Shown piece by piece: positions 36,016 to 45,254 of a DNA stretch of 64,000 nucleotides. Location: the NCBI GenBank assembly GCA_016712985.1, contig JADJQA010000010.1:107738-171737 (forward strand), given 5' to 3'. Under the pieces are notes generated by a model. It worked only from the letters and a program-made list of their open reading frames with translations, ran no database searches and was not told the origin of the DNA. The stretch is from Sulfuritalea sp. (GTDB lineage Bacteria; Pseudomonadota; Gammaproteobacteria; Burkholderiales; Rhodocyclaceae). Every line of letters starts with the position of its first letter. Positions within the stretch are counted from its first letter, which is position 1. The translations under genes and the position numbers were made by a program.

Positions 36016-37009
36016 ATGAACACACTGTCGTCTCCCCAGATTGTCCACATGATTGCAGCGCTCACGGCCCACCGTGACGTCGATCTGCTCGAAGCCAGTC
36101 TGCTCAAGACTGTCGCCGATCTGTTCGGGCCGGGCTGGGCGGTCATCTTTCACATCGGCGAGGACGATGTTCCGAGATTCTCCATTTCCCTGCGCGACGG
36201 AGTCGTCTCCAAAACCGACTCCGCCGAAGCGTTTTCTCAACTCGCGAGTGTCGCAGGCGTAACCTCCTTCCCGATAATGAGCAATGCCCGCAAGGTCCTC
36301 GGCTACCTGCTGGTGCAGCGCGCGCCGCCACTCGCCTTCGACGAACAAGCCTTGATGACGGATCTGTTCCGCGTCTATGACAACTACCTGGCGGTGCTGC
36401 GGGATTCACAGGTTGACCGACTCACGGGGCTGCTTAACCGTCGCACCTTTGACGACCAGCTCGATCGGGCACTTGGCCTGATTCGCCGTGCCTATCAGGA
36501 AGATGCCGGCACAAGAAGCAAACGCAAGGCGGGTGAAGGCGCTGGCTGCTTCTTCATGGGAGAGATCGACATCGATCACTTCAAGAGCGTCAACGACCGG
36601 TTTGGCCACCAGTATGGCGACGAAGTACTGGTGATCCTCGCCCGCATCCTGCAAAGCACGTTTCGCAAGACAGATCTTTGTGTACCGCTTCGGCGGCGAG
36701 GAGTTTGTCGTGATTGTCTACGTGGATGATCGCAATGATGCCGAAATGACCTTTGAGCGCCTGCGGCGTTCGATCGAGAACCACGCCTTTCCCGAAGTCG
36801 GTCAGGTCACCGTGAGCATTGGCATCACGGAAATCCGGGACACATCGATCCCGGTCGAATTACTCGGCCGTGCCGATCAGGCGCTGTACTACGGCAAGAC
36901 CCACGGTCGCAACCGGGTCAGCTTCTACGAGGCGCTGGTCGCCAGCGGCGATATCCCCGCCTACCATCATTCGCGCGGAGCCCCGCCGTCCGCAAGCCCC
37001 CAGGGCTGA
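36016..37009 (+). CDS. Diguanylate cyclase (GGDEF), single frameshift
   Basis: The first frame (36016-36729) has a GAF-like sensor part (about 1-135) and the start of a GGDEF domain (DRLTGLLNRRTFDDQL, IDIDHFKSVNDRFGHQYGD). The second frame (from about 36680) gives YRFGGEEFVVIVY through to the normal C-terminus. Dropping one T of the triplet at 36677-36679 joins them as K-T-D-L-V-Y-R-F-G-G-E-E-F. The corrected protein has about 330 residues and a canonical GGEEF active site, so it would make c-di-GMP in the cytosol. Gene decay or a homopolymer error. Confidence 0.85.
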
Positions 37010-37085
37010 TACCGCAGGCGGTTTGGGGCTGCCGCGCCCGACGTCGAAATGACAGGACGAGGCCGCGGGCTCTTGCCACAAGGCA

Positions 37086-38807
37086 TCAGCCTGGCCCGTG
37101 GTTGAAATAAATCCGATAGGCGTTGCGGCTGGCTTCCTTGACTTCGTACAGCGCGGCATCGGCGCTGTGCTGCAGCGCTTCGACATCCCTGCCGTGCTCG
37201 GGAAAGAGTGCGATGCCGATGCTGCACGAAATGTGGGCAGTGCCGGCTTTCAGTTCGAATGGTCGCGCCAGATCGGCGACGATGCGGGTGGCGACTTCTT
37301 CAACCTCCGCGCGTGAGCCGACTTCGGTGAGCAGGGCGCCGAATTCGTCTCCGCCCAGTCGCGCCAGGGTATCGGCGGCGCGTACGCTCAACCTCATGCG
37401 CCGTGCCGCCTCGACCAGCAAATCATCGCCCGCCGCATGACCGAAGCTGTCATTGACCGGCTTGAAGTTGTCCAGATCGATGAAGCAAAGGGCCAGGCTG
37501 CGCTCGTGGCGCTGCGCCTGCAGGAGCGCAACCCGCAGACGGTCGGCGAACAGCGCGCGGTTGGGCAGATCGGTAAGCGGATCGTGATAGGCCTGGTGGC
37601 GCAGTTCCTCCTCCACTTCCTTGCGCTGCGTGATGTCCGCCAGCGTTGCGACGTAGCGCACCGCCCGGCCGGCGCCGGCGACCTGGACAATCGAGAGCCA
37701 GACGACGTACACCTGACCATTCTTGTGCCGGTTCCAGACCTCGCCCTGCCAACGGCCATTCCGTCGCAGACTCCGCCACATCCCGGAGGAAGAACCCCGC
37801 GAATGCCGCCCGGATTTCAGCAACGATGCGGCCTTGCCCAGCACGTCGCCGGCGGCAAACCCGGTGATGCGCGAGAAACTTGGATTGACCTGGACGATGA
37901 TGCCACAGTCATCGGTAACGATGATCGCCTCAACCGTGTTGTCGAATACCGCGGCAATCAACTCGCGGTCCGCGAGCCGCTGCTGCAGTTCCCGGTTGGC
38001 ATTCGTCAGGGCGTGAGTGCGCTCGACGATCACGTGCTCCTGTTCGGCGGCGAGCGCCTTGAGCGCCGTCACGTGGCGCCGATTGGCGGCTACCAAGAAA
38101 TGCAACAAACCCAGCATTGCGACAAGTGCCAGCGCGTGCGCCACGCTGGAATGCAGCAGCTCGGCGTCGCGGATGTCGAGCAAATGCGCCGCCGGCATCG
38201 TGACCGAAATGCCGCCACGGACTTGTCCCAGTTGGTAGCCCTGCTTTTCATGGCACGCCAGGCAAGCTTTGCCGACCTTCAGCGGGGCCATGTAGCGATG
38301 CACGGGCGCCTCTGCCGGAATCAGTTCAACAAGCTCGGGGACTCCGGCCTCGAAGCGGCGCAACGCGGAAGATTCCCAGGCATCCGGCGCATCCGCCGGG
38401 CGGACGGGATTGAGACTGGTGATGCGAATCCTTATCCCGATACTCTGCTCGGCCAGCTCCAAGATTTCTCGGGTCATCGAAGCAGGACTGACCATCGTCA
38501 GCGCCATTCCATCGCGGGTCAGCAGATCGCGCCGCGGGTGGTCGAGATCCGGGTTAGGCAGTGCGATATTGGTGACCGGCACGTAGATTCCGCCATGGTG
38601 CGCATTCCAGTTGCGAGTCAGCTCCACCAGGCGGAACAATGCCGCGCCTCGTTCGCGCGCCATTGCCAGCATGGTGACATCAGCCTGTTTCCAGTCGAAC
38701 AGCCAGGAACTCCCGACGCTAAAACAGACAACCGCGAGGAGCATTGCCGGAAGCCAGCGCAGGGACAGCTTGCCGTCCATCGATGCAGATCGAAAGGCCG
38801 TGCTCAT
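37086..38807 (-). CDS. Membrane diguanylate cyclase with c-type heme sensor domain
   Basis: 573 residues from the ATG at 38807. Helix 1 (18-38), a periplasmic DUF3365/Tll0287-like domain (about 40-215) with a heme c motif C182-L-A-C-H186, helix 2 (222-242), a PAS domain (about 283-400) and a GGDEF domain (LGGDEFGALL intact). Family knowledge says DUF3365 domains bind heme and sense redox state or small gases. The product is therefore a probable redox- or gas-responsive c-di-GMP synthase in the inner membrane. An alternative start is at 38780. Confidence 0.92.
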   Translation of the reverse strand: MSTAFRSASMDGKLSLRWLPAMLLAVVCFSVGSSWLFDWKQADVTMLAMARERGAALFRLVELTRNWNAHHGGIYVPVTNIALPNPDLDHPRRDLLTRDGMALTMVSPASMTREILELAEQSIGIRIRITSLNPVRPADAPDAWESSALRRFEAGVPELVELIPAEAPVHRYMAPLKVGKACLACHEKQGYQLGQVRGGISVTMPAAHLLDIRDAELLHSSVAHALALVAMLGLLHFLVAANRRHVTALKALAAEQEHVIVERTHALTNANRELQQRLADRELIAAVFDNTVEAIIVTDDCGIIVQVNPSFSRITGFAAGDVLGKAASLLKSGRHSRGSSSGMWRSLRRNGRWQGEVWNRHKNGQVYVVWLSIVQVAGAGRAVRYVATLADITQRKEVEEELRHQAYHDPLTDLPNRALFADRLRVALLQAQRHERSLALCFIDLDNFKPVNDSFGHAAGDDLLVEAARRMRLSVRAADTLARLGGDEFGALLTEVGSRAEVEEVATRIVADLARPFELKAGTAHISCSIGIALFPEHGRDVEALQHSADAALYEVKEASRNAYRIYFNHGPG

Positions 38808-38872
38808 GCGCGGATTATGCGCCACCCGGCGGCGCGCCGCTGCCCGGTTCGCCGCGGCGTTGCCAAGGGATC

Positions 38873-39903
38873 TTAGCCCTTGATCCTCGCCACCAGAGCC
38901 TTCGCGTACTGGTCGGTGGTGGCCCTGCCGCCAAGATCGCCGGTGCGCAGCTTGTCCTGGTTCAACACCTGATCGATGGCCTGGCGCAAGCGATCGCCGA
39001 GATCCTTGCGCTGGACATGATCGAGCATCATTGCGGCTGCCATCAAGAGCGCGGTGGGATTGGCAATGCCGCGACCGGCAATGTCGGGGGCCGAGCCATG
39101 CACTGCCTCGAAAATCGCCGCGTTCTCGCCGATGTTGGCTCCCGGCGCCATGCCCAGACCGCCGACCAGGCCGGCAATCTCGTCGGAAAGAATGTCGCCA
39201 AACAGATTGGTGGTGACCAGCACGTCGAACTGCCACGGGTTCATGACCAGCTTCATGGCGCAGGCATCGATGATGACTTCCTCGAACTCGATGCGGCCCT
39301 GGTAGTGCTCCTGGTACATCTTCCGAGCGGTTTCAAGAAAGATTCCCGTCAGCGCCTTCATGATGTTGGCCTTGTGCACCACGGTGATCTTCCTGCGGCC
39401 GTTGTTGATCGCATAGTCAAAGGCGAACCTGAGAATGTTCCTGCAACCCTGGCGCGTATTGACGCCGGTGGCCATGCCCACCGCATGAGGATCGCCATCG
39501 ATCGGAATGTAGTGCTCGTAACCCATGTACAGGCCTTCGATGTTCTCCCGACAAAGCACCAGATCGATGTTCTCGAAGCGCCCGCCCGGCACCAGCGACC
39601 TGGCCGGCCGCAGGTTGGCGTAAAGCTGGAACTTCTCGCGCAAACGCACATTGGACGAACGGTAGCCGCCACCCGACGGCGTTTCCAGCGGCCCCTTGAG
39701 CGCCAGCCGGGTGCGCTCGATCGAATCCAGGGTTGCTTGCGGCAACGGGTCGCCGAAGGCCGCGACGCCTGCCAGTCCCGCAACATGGGTTCCCATTGAA
39801 AGGGCGCACCGAGGGCGTCCAGGACCTCAAGGGTCGCGGCGGTAATCTCGGTACCGATGCCGTCTCCCGGAATCAGGGTGGCAGGAATAAGGGTGGCGCT
39901 CAT
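38873..39903 (-). CDS. NAD-type isocitrate dehydrogenase, single frameshift
   Basis: The N-terminal frame begins at the ATG at 39903 (ATLIPGDGIGTEI, GAPFQWE). The main frame holds GLAGVAAFGDPLP, the substrate motif ETPSGGGYRSSNVRLREKF, LVTTNLFGDILSD and GSAPDIAGRGIANP. They join if one C is restored at the CCC of the coding strand (39787-39789 on +), giving about 343 residues. It belongs to the NAD-dependent isocitrate dehydrogenase branch of the isopropylmalate dehydrogenase family. The exact substrate is inferred. Ribosome site GGAGA. Confidence 0.85.
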
Positions 39904-40152
39904 GGTGATCTCCACACGGTGGGCAAGAAACAGACAAGTCGCGCGCACCGTTTTCTCGCTGCGATCGGCCAAGGATCGCCGCAGCGCGCATTGTTGAAGG
40001 ATTCGATCGACGTCCGGGGCCGCTTGCAGGGTTCGCGACGGCAGGCGGATTATACGCAGCCCCCCGCGCCCATCGCTGAATGGCGGGCATGCTGCCTGCA
40101 ACTTGATCGAGTCCCGGGACAACCAGCGCAACCGGCGTATGCCGCAGCTCGC

Positions 40153-41577
40153 TCATAGCTGAAAAGCCAGCCACAACAGCAAACCCTCCGCGATCTCGCG
40201 CAAGATTCCTGCCGGGTGCGGCCGATACAGAGTCGATGCAGTGCGCTGAACTTCGATCCATCGGGCAAAACGCTCGACCTCGGTCGATGAATAGAAAGCC
40301 ACCATGAGTTCGTAGTTCAGGAACAGGCTGCGTTCATCCAGATTGGCCGAGCCTGCCAGGGCGAGTTCGTCATCAATCACGACGATCTTTGCATGGATCA
40401 TGCCCGGCAGGAACCAGACGCGGGCTCCCGCCGACGCCAGTTCGCGCAGCGCGCGGTGCCTGGCCAAGTCCGCCAGGCGATGGTTTGATTTTCCTGGCAT
40501 CAGCAGATCGACCGTGACTCCGCGCCGGGCCGCCAGGGTCAGCGACATCAGCAGCGTGGGGTCCGGCACAAAATACGGGGTCACCGCCAGAATTCGTTTG
40601 TGCGACATGAAGAAGCCCGAAACCAGCAGCGTATGAAGGGTGTCTTCCACCTGGTCGGGGCCGCTGGCGATCAGTTGTCCGATCGCGGCTCCCTCCGACC
40701 CTTCCTCGCCAGCCGGATCAACCGGGCCGCAGGATCGGGGCCGGGTACCCTGGGTGGCGAACTCCCAGTCCTGGTCAAACTGCTGCTGCGCCTGCAGCGC
40801 CAGGGCGCCATGCAGATCGAAACTCAGGTCAACCCACGGGGCCTTCTTGCTTCTGGCGCTCAAGTCGCCCGCGAAATACTCGGTCGCCAGATTCCTGCCT
40901 CCGCACCAGAACCATTCGCTGTCGGCGATCACCATCTTGCGATGGTTTCGCAGATTGGTGCGGCCTTGCAGCGTCGAGCGCAAGGGCGGCACGAACAGCG
41001 CCACTTGAACCCCCGCCGCCGACAGCATCCTGAAAGAGGGATGGCCGCCAAGATAGGCGCCGATGCCATCCACCAGCAGGCGCACCCGGACTCCTTCCCG
41101 TGCCCGTTGCCCGAGGCGTTCGGCGATTTCGTCGCCCAAGCCGTCGCTGGCAAAAATGAATGTGCAGAGATCAAGCGTGCGCGTTGCGGCGCCTATCATG
41201 TTTCGCAGCACCTGCAGGGCCTGCGTACCCTCTTCGTGAATGTTCAATTGTTGGTAGGAGGAAGCCGCGGGCAGCGCCATCGCCGCGGCAAGTTGCTGTG
41301 TTCTTGCCGCGGGAGAATCAGCACTGGAATCCCGCAGTGCATCAGGCTGCGTCCTGGCGGTCGGACGAGGCTGCGCCAGCTTGCGCCTGCCGAACATCAG
41401 GTAGAGCGGCAGGGCCACATAAGGCAGCAACACCAGGGCAACCACCCAGGCGACAGCCGCGGACGGGTGACGGCGCTGGTGCAGAGTATGCGAGGCGGTG
41501 ACATAGACCGCGAGACCCATCATCACGATCAGGCCATGAAGCGTCACCCAGTGGCCGAACTCAGATATCACTGTCAT
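40153..41577 (-). CDS. cls: Cardiolipin synthase, PLD family
   Basis: 474 residues from the ATG at 41577 (TVISEFGHWVTLHGLIVM). Two N-terminal membrane helices (about 10-55), then two PLD catalytic motifs: HRKMVIADSEWFWCGGRN and HAKIVVIDDELALAGSANLD. It condenses phosphatidylglycerol (or PE donors) into cardiolipin at the inner membrane. The 249-base gap after it, toward the isocitrate dehydrogenase gene, holds nothing I recognise. Confidence 0.94.
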   Translation of the reverse strand: MTVISEFGHWVTLHGLIVMMGLAVYVTASHTLHQRRHPSAAVAWVVALVLLPYVALPLYLMFGRRKLAQPRPTARTQPDALRDSSADSPAARTQQLAAAMALPAASSYQQLNIHEEGTQALQVLRNMIGAATRTLDLCTFIFASDGLGDEIAERLGQRAREGVRVRLLVDGIGAYLGGHPSFRMLSAAGVQVALFVPPLRSTLQGRTNLRNHRKMVIADSEWFWCGGRNLATEYFAGDLSARSKKAPWVDLSFDLHGALALQAQQQFDQDWEFATQGTRPRSCGPVDPAGEEGSEGAAIGQLIASGPDQVEDTLHTLLVSGFFMSHKRILAVTPYFVPDPTLLMSLTLAARRGVTVDLLMPGKSNHRLADLARHRALRELASAGARVWFLPGMIHAKIVVIDDELALAGSANLDERSLFLNYELMVAFYSSTEVERFARWIEVQRTASTLYRPHPAGILREIAEGLLLWLAFQL

Positions 41578-41762
41578 CGCCACTCTTTCGCAAGCGGATT
41601 CGATGGGTCCTGCTGACCGAATCGCCCAGCGAATCCTCGGGAGCCTGCCGGTCACGGATCGCAATGGGCATCCGCCGAACCCGGAAGGACAGCGCGAGCG
41701 GAAGCATCGCCAGAGCCAGTGTGCGCTTCGTCATGGGGCTATTTTGCGCCATGGCAGTCGAA

Positions 41763-41796
41763 AAAAAACCCCGACGGCGCAAGCCATCGGGGTTGC
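41763..41796 (-). terminator. Rho-independent terminator of the actP operon
   Basis: On the minus strand: arm CCCCGATGG, a short loop, arm CCGTCGGGG, then a run of eight T. It lies 17 bases after the actP stop. A textbook terminator. Confidence 0.92.
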
Positions 41797-41811
41797 GGAT
41801 GCTGCGACGTA

Positions 41812-43485
41812 TTAGTGGCTGCTGGCTGTCGATGCGCCAAAACCCGTCTGGGCCCGGACATACTGGTCCTCGAAGGCTTCGATCTCCGCCTTTGCCCTTG
41901 CGCTCGAATCGCTCTTCGAGAAGATGTAGATCAGCAGGAACGCGATTGGCATCGCGAACAAAGCCGGCTGGGAGTAGGGGAAGATCGCCGCCTTGTTGCC
42001 CAGCACATCGACCCACACCGCCTTGGAAAGCACGACGAAGGCCACGGAGGAAAGCAAACCGCCATAGCCGCCCACGATTGCGCCGCGGGTGGTCAGACCT
42101 TTCCAGTACATGGACATGATCAGCACAGGGAAATTTCCCGCCGCGGCGACGCCGAAGGCCAGGCCGACCATGAAGGCGACATTCTGCTTCTCGAACGCGA
42201 TCCCGAGCAATATCGCGACAATGCCCAGGCCAATGGTGGCGATCCGCGAAACGCGGATCTCGGCAGCCTCCGTCGCCTTGCCCTTCTTGATTACGCGGGC
42301 GTAGAGGTCATGCGAGATGGCCGAGGCGCCGGCCAGCGCCAGGCCGGAAACCACGGCCAGAATCGTGGCGAAGGCGACGGCCGCCATGAAGCCGAGCAGC
42401 ATGTCGCCGCCAACCGCCTTGGCAAGGTGCATGGCGACCATGTTGCCACCGCCTATCAGCTTGCCGCCGATCGTGCCGCCCTCGAAAAAGTCCGGATTCG
42501 TCCCGACGACCAGGATCGCGCAGAGGCCCATCAGGAAGATCACGTTGAAGAAGTAGGCGACGATGCCAGACGCGTAGAGCACCGACTTGCGCGCTTCCTT
42601 GGCGTCGCCCACGGTGAAGAAACGCATCAGGATGTGCGGCAGGCCGGCGGTGCCGAACATCAGGCCGAGACCGAGGGAAATGGCGTTCACCGGATCGGCC
42701 AGCAGGCTGCCGGGGGTCATCAGCTTGATCCCGAGCTTGTGTACAGCCGTCGCCTTTTCCATCAGGGTATGAAAGGAGAAGCCGAACTGGCTGAAGGCCA
42801 GCAGCATTGCCAGCGTACCGCCGGTGAGCAGCATGCAGGCCTTGATGATCTGCACCCAGGTCGTGGCCACCATACCGCCGAAGGTCACATACACCATCAT
42901 CAGGATGCCCACCCCAACGATGGCGATGTTGTAGTCCAGGCCGAACAACAACTTGATCAACTGGCCGGCGCCGACCATCTGCGCAATCAGGTAGAAGCAC
43001 ACAACCGTCAGCGAGGAAATCGCCGCCATGGTGCGCACACTGCCCTGGTCGAGACGGAAGGAGGTGATGTCGGCAAAGGTGAAACGCCCGAGGTTGCGCA
43101 GGCGCTCGGCCATCATGAAGAGGATGATCGGCCAACCGGCGAAGAAGGACAGCATGTAAAGGTAGCCGTCGAAACCCTGGCCGTAAACCAATGCGGTCAA
43201 GCCGAGCAGCGTGGCCGCCGACATGTAGTCTCCGGCGATGGCCAGGCCGTTCTGCATGCCGGTGATGCCGCCCCCGGCCGTGTAGAAGTCGGACGTAGAC
43301 TTGGTCCGGCTCGACGCCCAGTAGGTGATCCCCATGCTTAGCGCGACGAAGATGCAGAACATGATGATGGCGTGCCAGTTGGTCGCCTGTTTTTCCAGGG
43401 CGCCCTCGACCGGAGGACCGGCATAAGCCATGGCGCTGAGTGCAAAGAGACCCAGCGCGCAGCAAAGTTGATTCAGGCGGCGCAT
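41812..43485 (-). CDS. actP: Cation/acetate symporter
   Basis: 557 residues, sodium:solute symporter family. Signal-like first helix (...AMAYAGP) followed by about 13 membrane helices. Motifs DFYTAGGGITGMQNGLAIAGDYMSAAT and GTAGLPHILMRFFTV are typical of ActP. It imports acetate and other short acids. The start overlaps the upstream DUF485 stop (TAATG). Confidence 0.95.
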   Translation of the reverse strand: MRRLNQLCCALGLFALSAMAYAGPPVEGALEKQATNWHAIIMFCIFVALSMGITYWASSRTKSTSDFYTAGGGITGMQNGLAIAGDYMSAATLLGLTALVYGQGFDGYLYMLSFFAGWPIILFMMAERLRNLGRFTFADITSFRLDQGSVRTMAAISSLTVVCFYLIAQMVGAGQLIKLLFGLDYNIAIVGVGILMMVYVTFGGMVATTWVQIIKACMLLTGGTLAMLLAFSQFGFSFHTLMEKATAVHKLGIKLMTPGSLLADPVNAISLGLGLMFGTAGLPHILMRFFTVGDAKEARKSVLYASGIVAYFFNVIFLMGLCAILVVGTNPDFFEGGTIGGKLIGGGNMVAMHLAKAVGGDMLLGFMAAVAFATILAVVSGLALAGASAISHDLYARVIKKGKATEAAEIRVSRIATIGLGIVAILLGIAFEKQNVAFMVGLAFGVAAAGNFPVLIMSMYWKGLTTRGAIVGGYGGLLSSVAFVVLSKAVWVDVLGNKAAIFPYSQPALFAMPIAFLLIYIFSKSDSSARAKAEIEAFEDQYVRAQTGFGASTASSH

Positions 43486-43805
43486 TATTTGCCCCCCTTC
43501 TGTGCTTGCTTGATCACTTCCGCGGTCAGGGCATCGAATTTTCCGTTGGCGCGTTTCACGTACAGCGCGGAGAGCGCCCAGAAGAAAATGAACAGGAAGA
43601 GTTCAACTGCGACCCCCACCGTGAGCATGGCCCCTTCGCTGACCGGCTGGCCGAGAGTGCCCGGAATAAAGGCAACGGCCATCACAAACCCGTAGAACAG
43701 GACCAAAACAATAATTGACAGGGTCCAGGCAAAGCGTCCACGCGTTGCAACCAGTTCCTGGAATTTCGGGTTGCCCCGCATTCGTTCATACATCGCACTA
43801 CTCAT
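43485..43805 (-). CDS. yjcH: DUF485 membrane protein YjcH
   Basis: 106 residues from the ATG at 43805. Two membrane helices (about 27-49 and 62-84), DUF485 family. It is almost always the upstream partner of actP, and the overlap supports coupled expression. Confidence 0.93.
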   Translation of the reverse strand: MSSAMYERMRGNPKFQELVATRGRFAWTLSIIVLVLFYGFVMAVAFIPGTLGQPVSEGAMLTVGVAVELFLFIFFWALSALYVKRANGKFDALTAEVIKQAQKGGK

Positions 43806-43842
43806 TGGTGTTCTCCATAAAAAACTGTTTGAAGGAAGCAAT

Positions 43843-43848
43843 ATTATA
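43843..43848 (-). promoter_or_regulatory. Probable -10 box of yjcH-actP
   Basis: A perfect TATAAT on the minus strand, 38 bases upstream of the yjcH ATG, within an AT-rich stretch. The -35 region is weak. Confidence 0.5.
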
Positions 43849-43863
43849 TTTCGACAAACGAGA

Positions 43864-43890
43864 TGTAAGGAATCGGAAACGGTGCCGACT
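43864..43890 (+). promoter_or_regulatory. Possible ECF-type promoter of the bufferin operon
   Basis: TGTAAGG at 43864-43870, then 15 bases, then CGACT at 43886-43890. This loosely resembles the GTAA...CG pattern of ECF sigma factors that control bufferin operons elsewhere. The match is weak and the leader to bufA would be about 85 bases. Confidence 0.3.
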
Positions 43891-43974
43891 TAGCAGCACC
43901 AGGCCATAGATGCGTTGCCGACCGGCGGCGTCTGGATTGCCTGGACCACCTGCCCAACCTTCAAGGAGATTCAC

Positions 43975-44232
43975 ATGCTCAACCTCAAGTCCGGCGCCGT
44001 CGTCGCCACTGCTGCCGCTGCCTTCTTCGCCATGGGTGCCATGGCCCCGGTTGCCCAGGCGGCTGATGCCGCCACCGTCAAGTGCGCCGGTGTCAACAGT
44101 TGCAAGGGCACTTCCGAGTGCAAGACCGCAAAGAACGAGTGCAAGGGCCAGAACAGTTGCAAGGGCCACGGCTGGGTCAACAAGGCTTCCGCCGCTGAAT
44201 GCACCGCGGCTGGCGGCAAGGTCGTCAAGTAG
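43975..44232 (+). CDS. Bufferin-type metallophore precursor (BufA2-like)
   Basis: 85 residues from the ATG at 43975, with ribosome site AAGGAG. Signal peptide 1-29 (...PVAQA). The mature part has six cysteines at 37, 43, 49, 56, 62 and 76, most in C-K repeats (NSCKG, SECK, NECKGQNSCKGHGW), and a typical ending A-E-C-T-A-A-G-G-K. This is the BufA2 family pattern. In described bufferins an MNIO enzyme converts cysteines to thiooxazole-type rings and the secreted peptide binds copper. The next genes encode the expected enzyme pair. Metal and modification here are inferred. Confidence 0.88.
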   Translation: MLNLKSGAVVATAAAAFFAMGAMAPVAQAADAATVKCAGVNSCKGTSECKTAKNECKGQNSCKGHGWVNKASAAECTAAGGKVVK

Positions 44233-44302
44233 TCCCTTTGTCGCACCGGAGCGGGTCGGACATTGCCCGACCCGCTCCGCCTCAACCACTTGCGGGTCCC
44301 CG

Positions 44303-45145
44303 ATGACGACAAGAATCGAAGGCTTCGGACTCGGTTTGAGAACCGGCCACTACCGCGATTTCATTGAGCACAGGCCCGCCGTCGACTGGCTGGAAGTGAT
44401 CTCCGAAAACTACATGGTGCCCGGCGGCCAGCCGTTGCGCAACCTCGACCTGATCCGTCGTGATTACCCGATGGTCATGCACGGCGTTTCGCTCTCCATC
44501 GGCAGCACCGATCCATTGAACTTCGACTACCTGCGCGAGCTGAAAGCTCTGGTCGGGCGCATCGAACCGGGCTGGGTTTCGGACCACCTGTGCTTTACCG
44601 GCGTGGACCACCGCAACCTGCACGACCTGCTGCCGCTGCCCTACACCACCGCGACGCTCGACCATCTGTGCGCACGGATCGACCGCGTCCAGGACTTCCT
44701 CGGCCGCCCGCTGACGCTGGAGAACGTGTCCAGCTATGTCAGCTTCGCCGCCGACGAAATGAGCGAATGGGAATTCATTGCCGAGCTGGTGCGGCGCACC
44801 GACTGCTGGCTGCTGCTGGATGTGAATAACGTCTACGTCAGCGCCTTCAACCACGGCTTCGACCCCAGGCGCTTCATCGACGCCATGCCGCCCCGGCGCG
44901 TGCGCCAGATCCACCTGGCCGGCCACGAAGCCCATGATGACTACATCATCGACACCCACGACCACCCGGTGTGCGACGCGGTCTTCGACCTCTACCGCTA
45001 CACCGTGCAGCGTCTCGGCTTCATTCCGACCATGATCGAGCGTGACGACAACATTCCCGCGCTCGACGAGTTGCTAGACGAACTGGCGGTGGTCCGCACC
45101 GTCGCGGCCGAGGCCCGGGATGTTCGCTGCCGGAGGGCCGCATGA
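44303..45145 (+). CDS. bufB: MNIO/DUF692 bufferin-modifying enzyme
   Basis: 280 residues from the ATG at 44303. TIM-barrel DUF692 with metal-ligand segments EVISENYM, VMHGVSLSIG, SDHLCF, LENVSSY, DVNNVYVSAFNH, IHLAGH, DTHDHPV and IERDDN. Multinuclear non-heme iron-dependent oxidases of this family modify cysteines of RiPP precursors. It follows the BufA2-like gene by 70 bases. The last residues (RDVRCRRAA) end exactly where dispersed repeat B begins. Confidence 0.93.
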   Translation: MTTRIEGFGLGLRTGHYRDFIEHRPAVDWLEVISENYMVPGGQPLRNLDLIRRDYPMVMHGVSLSIGSTDPLNFDYLRELKALVGRIEPGWVSDHLCFTGVDHRNLHDLLPLPYTTATLDHLCARIDRVQDFLGRPLTLENVSSYVSFAADEMSEWEFIAELVRRTDCWLLLDVNNVYVSAFNHGFDPRRFIDAMPPRRVRQIHLAGHEAHDDYIIDTHDHPVCDAVFDLYRYTVQRLGFIPTMIERDDNIPALDELLDELAVVRTVAAEARDVRCRRAA

Positions 45146-45254
45146 GCACTCCCCGCCGGGCCGTCCCAAGGGGGCGCAGCCAACCTACAGAGCCGCGCAG
45201 CGGCGAACCACCGTCACCCCCTGCCTGGGCAGGGGGCCGGGGGATGCTAGTCCC
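45143..45254. repeat. Dispersed intergenic repeat, copy B
   Basis: It begins at the bufB stop (TGAGCACT, then CCCCGCCGGGCCGTCCCAAG) and matches copy A (17322) closely over the first 75 bases. A hairpin with arms CCCCCTGCC and GGCAGGGGG (45217-45236) follows, then GGCCGGGGGATGCTAGTCCC. It separates bufB from bufC, which usually overlap or touch. It may weaken or terminate read-through, or simply supply the bufC ribosome-binding region. Confidence 0.75.

Noticed and set aside
39904..40152. tRNA or small RNA gene in this GC-rich gap
   Set aside because: No cloverleaf or T-loop consensus could be built by eye; the same holds for the other gaps of the window.
41719..43341. 540-codon open frame on + opposite actP
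   Set aside because: Low-complexity His/Gln-rich shadow of a conserved symporter.
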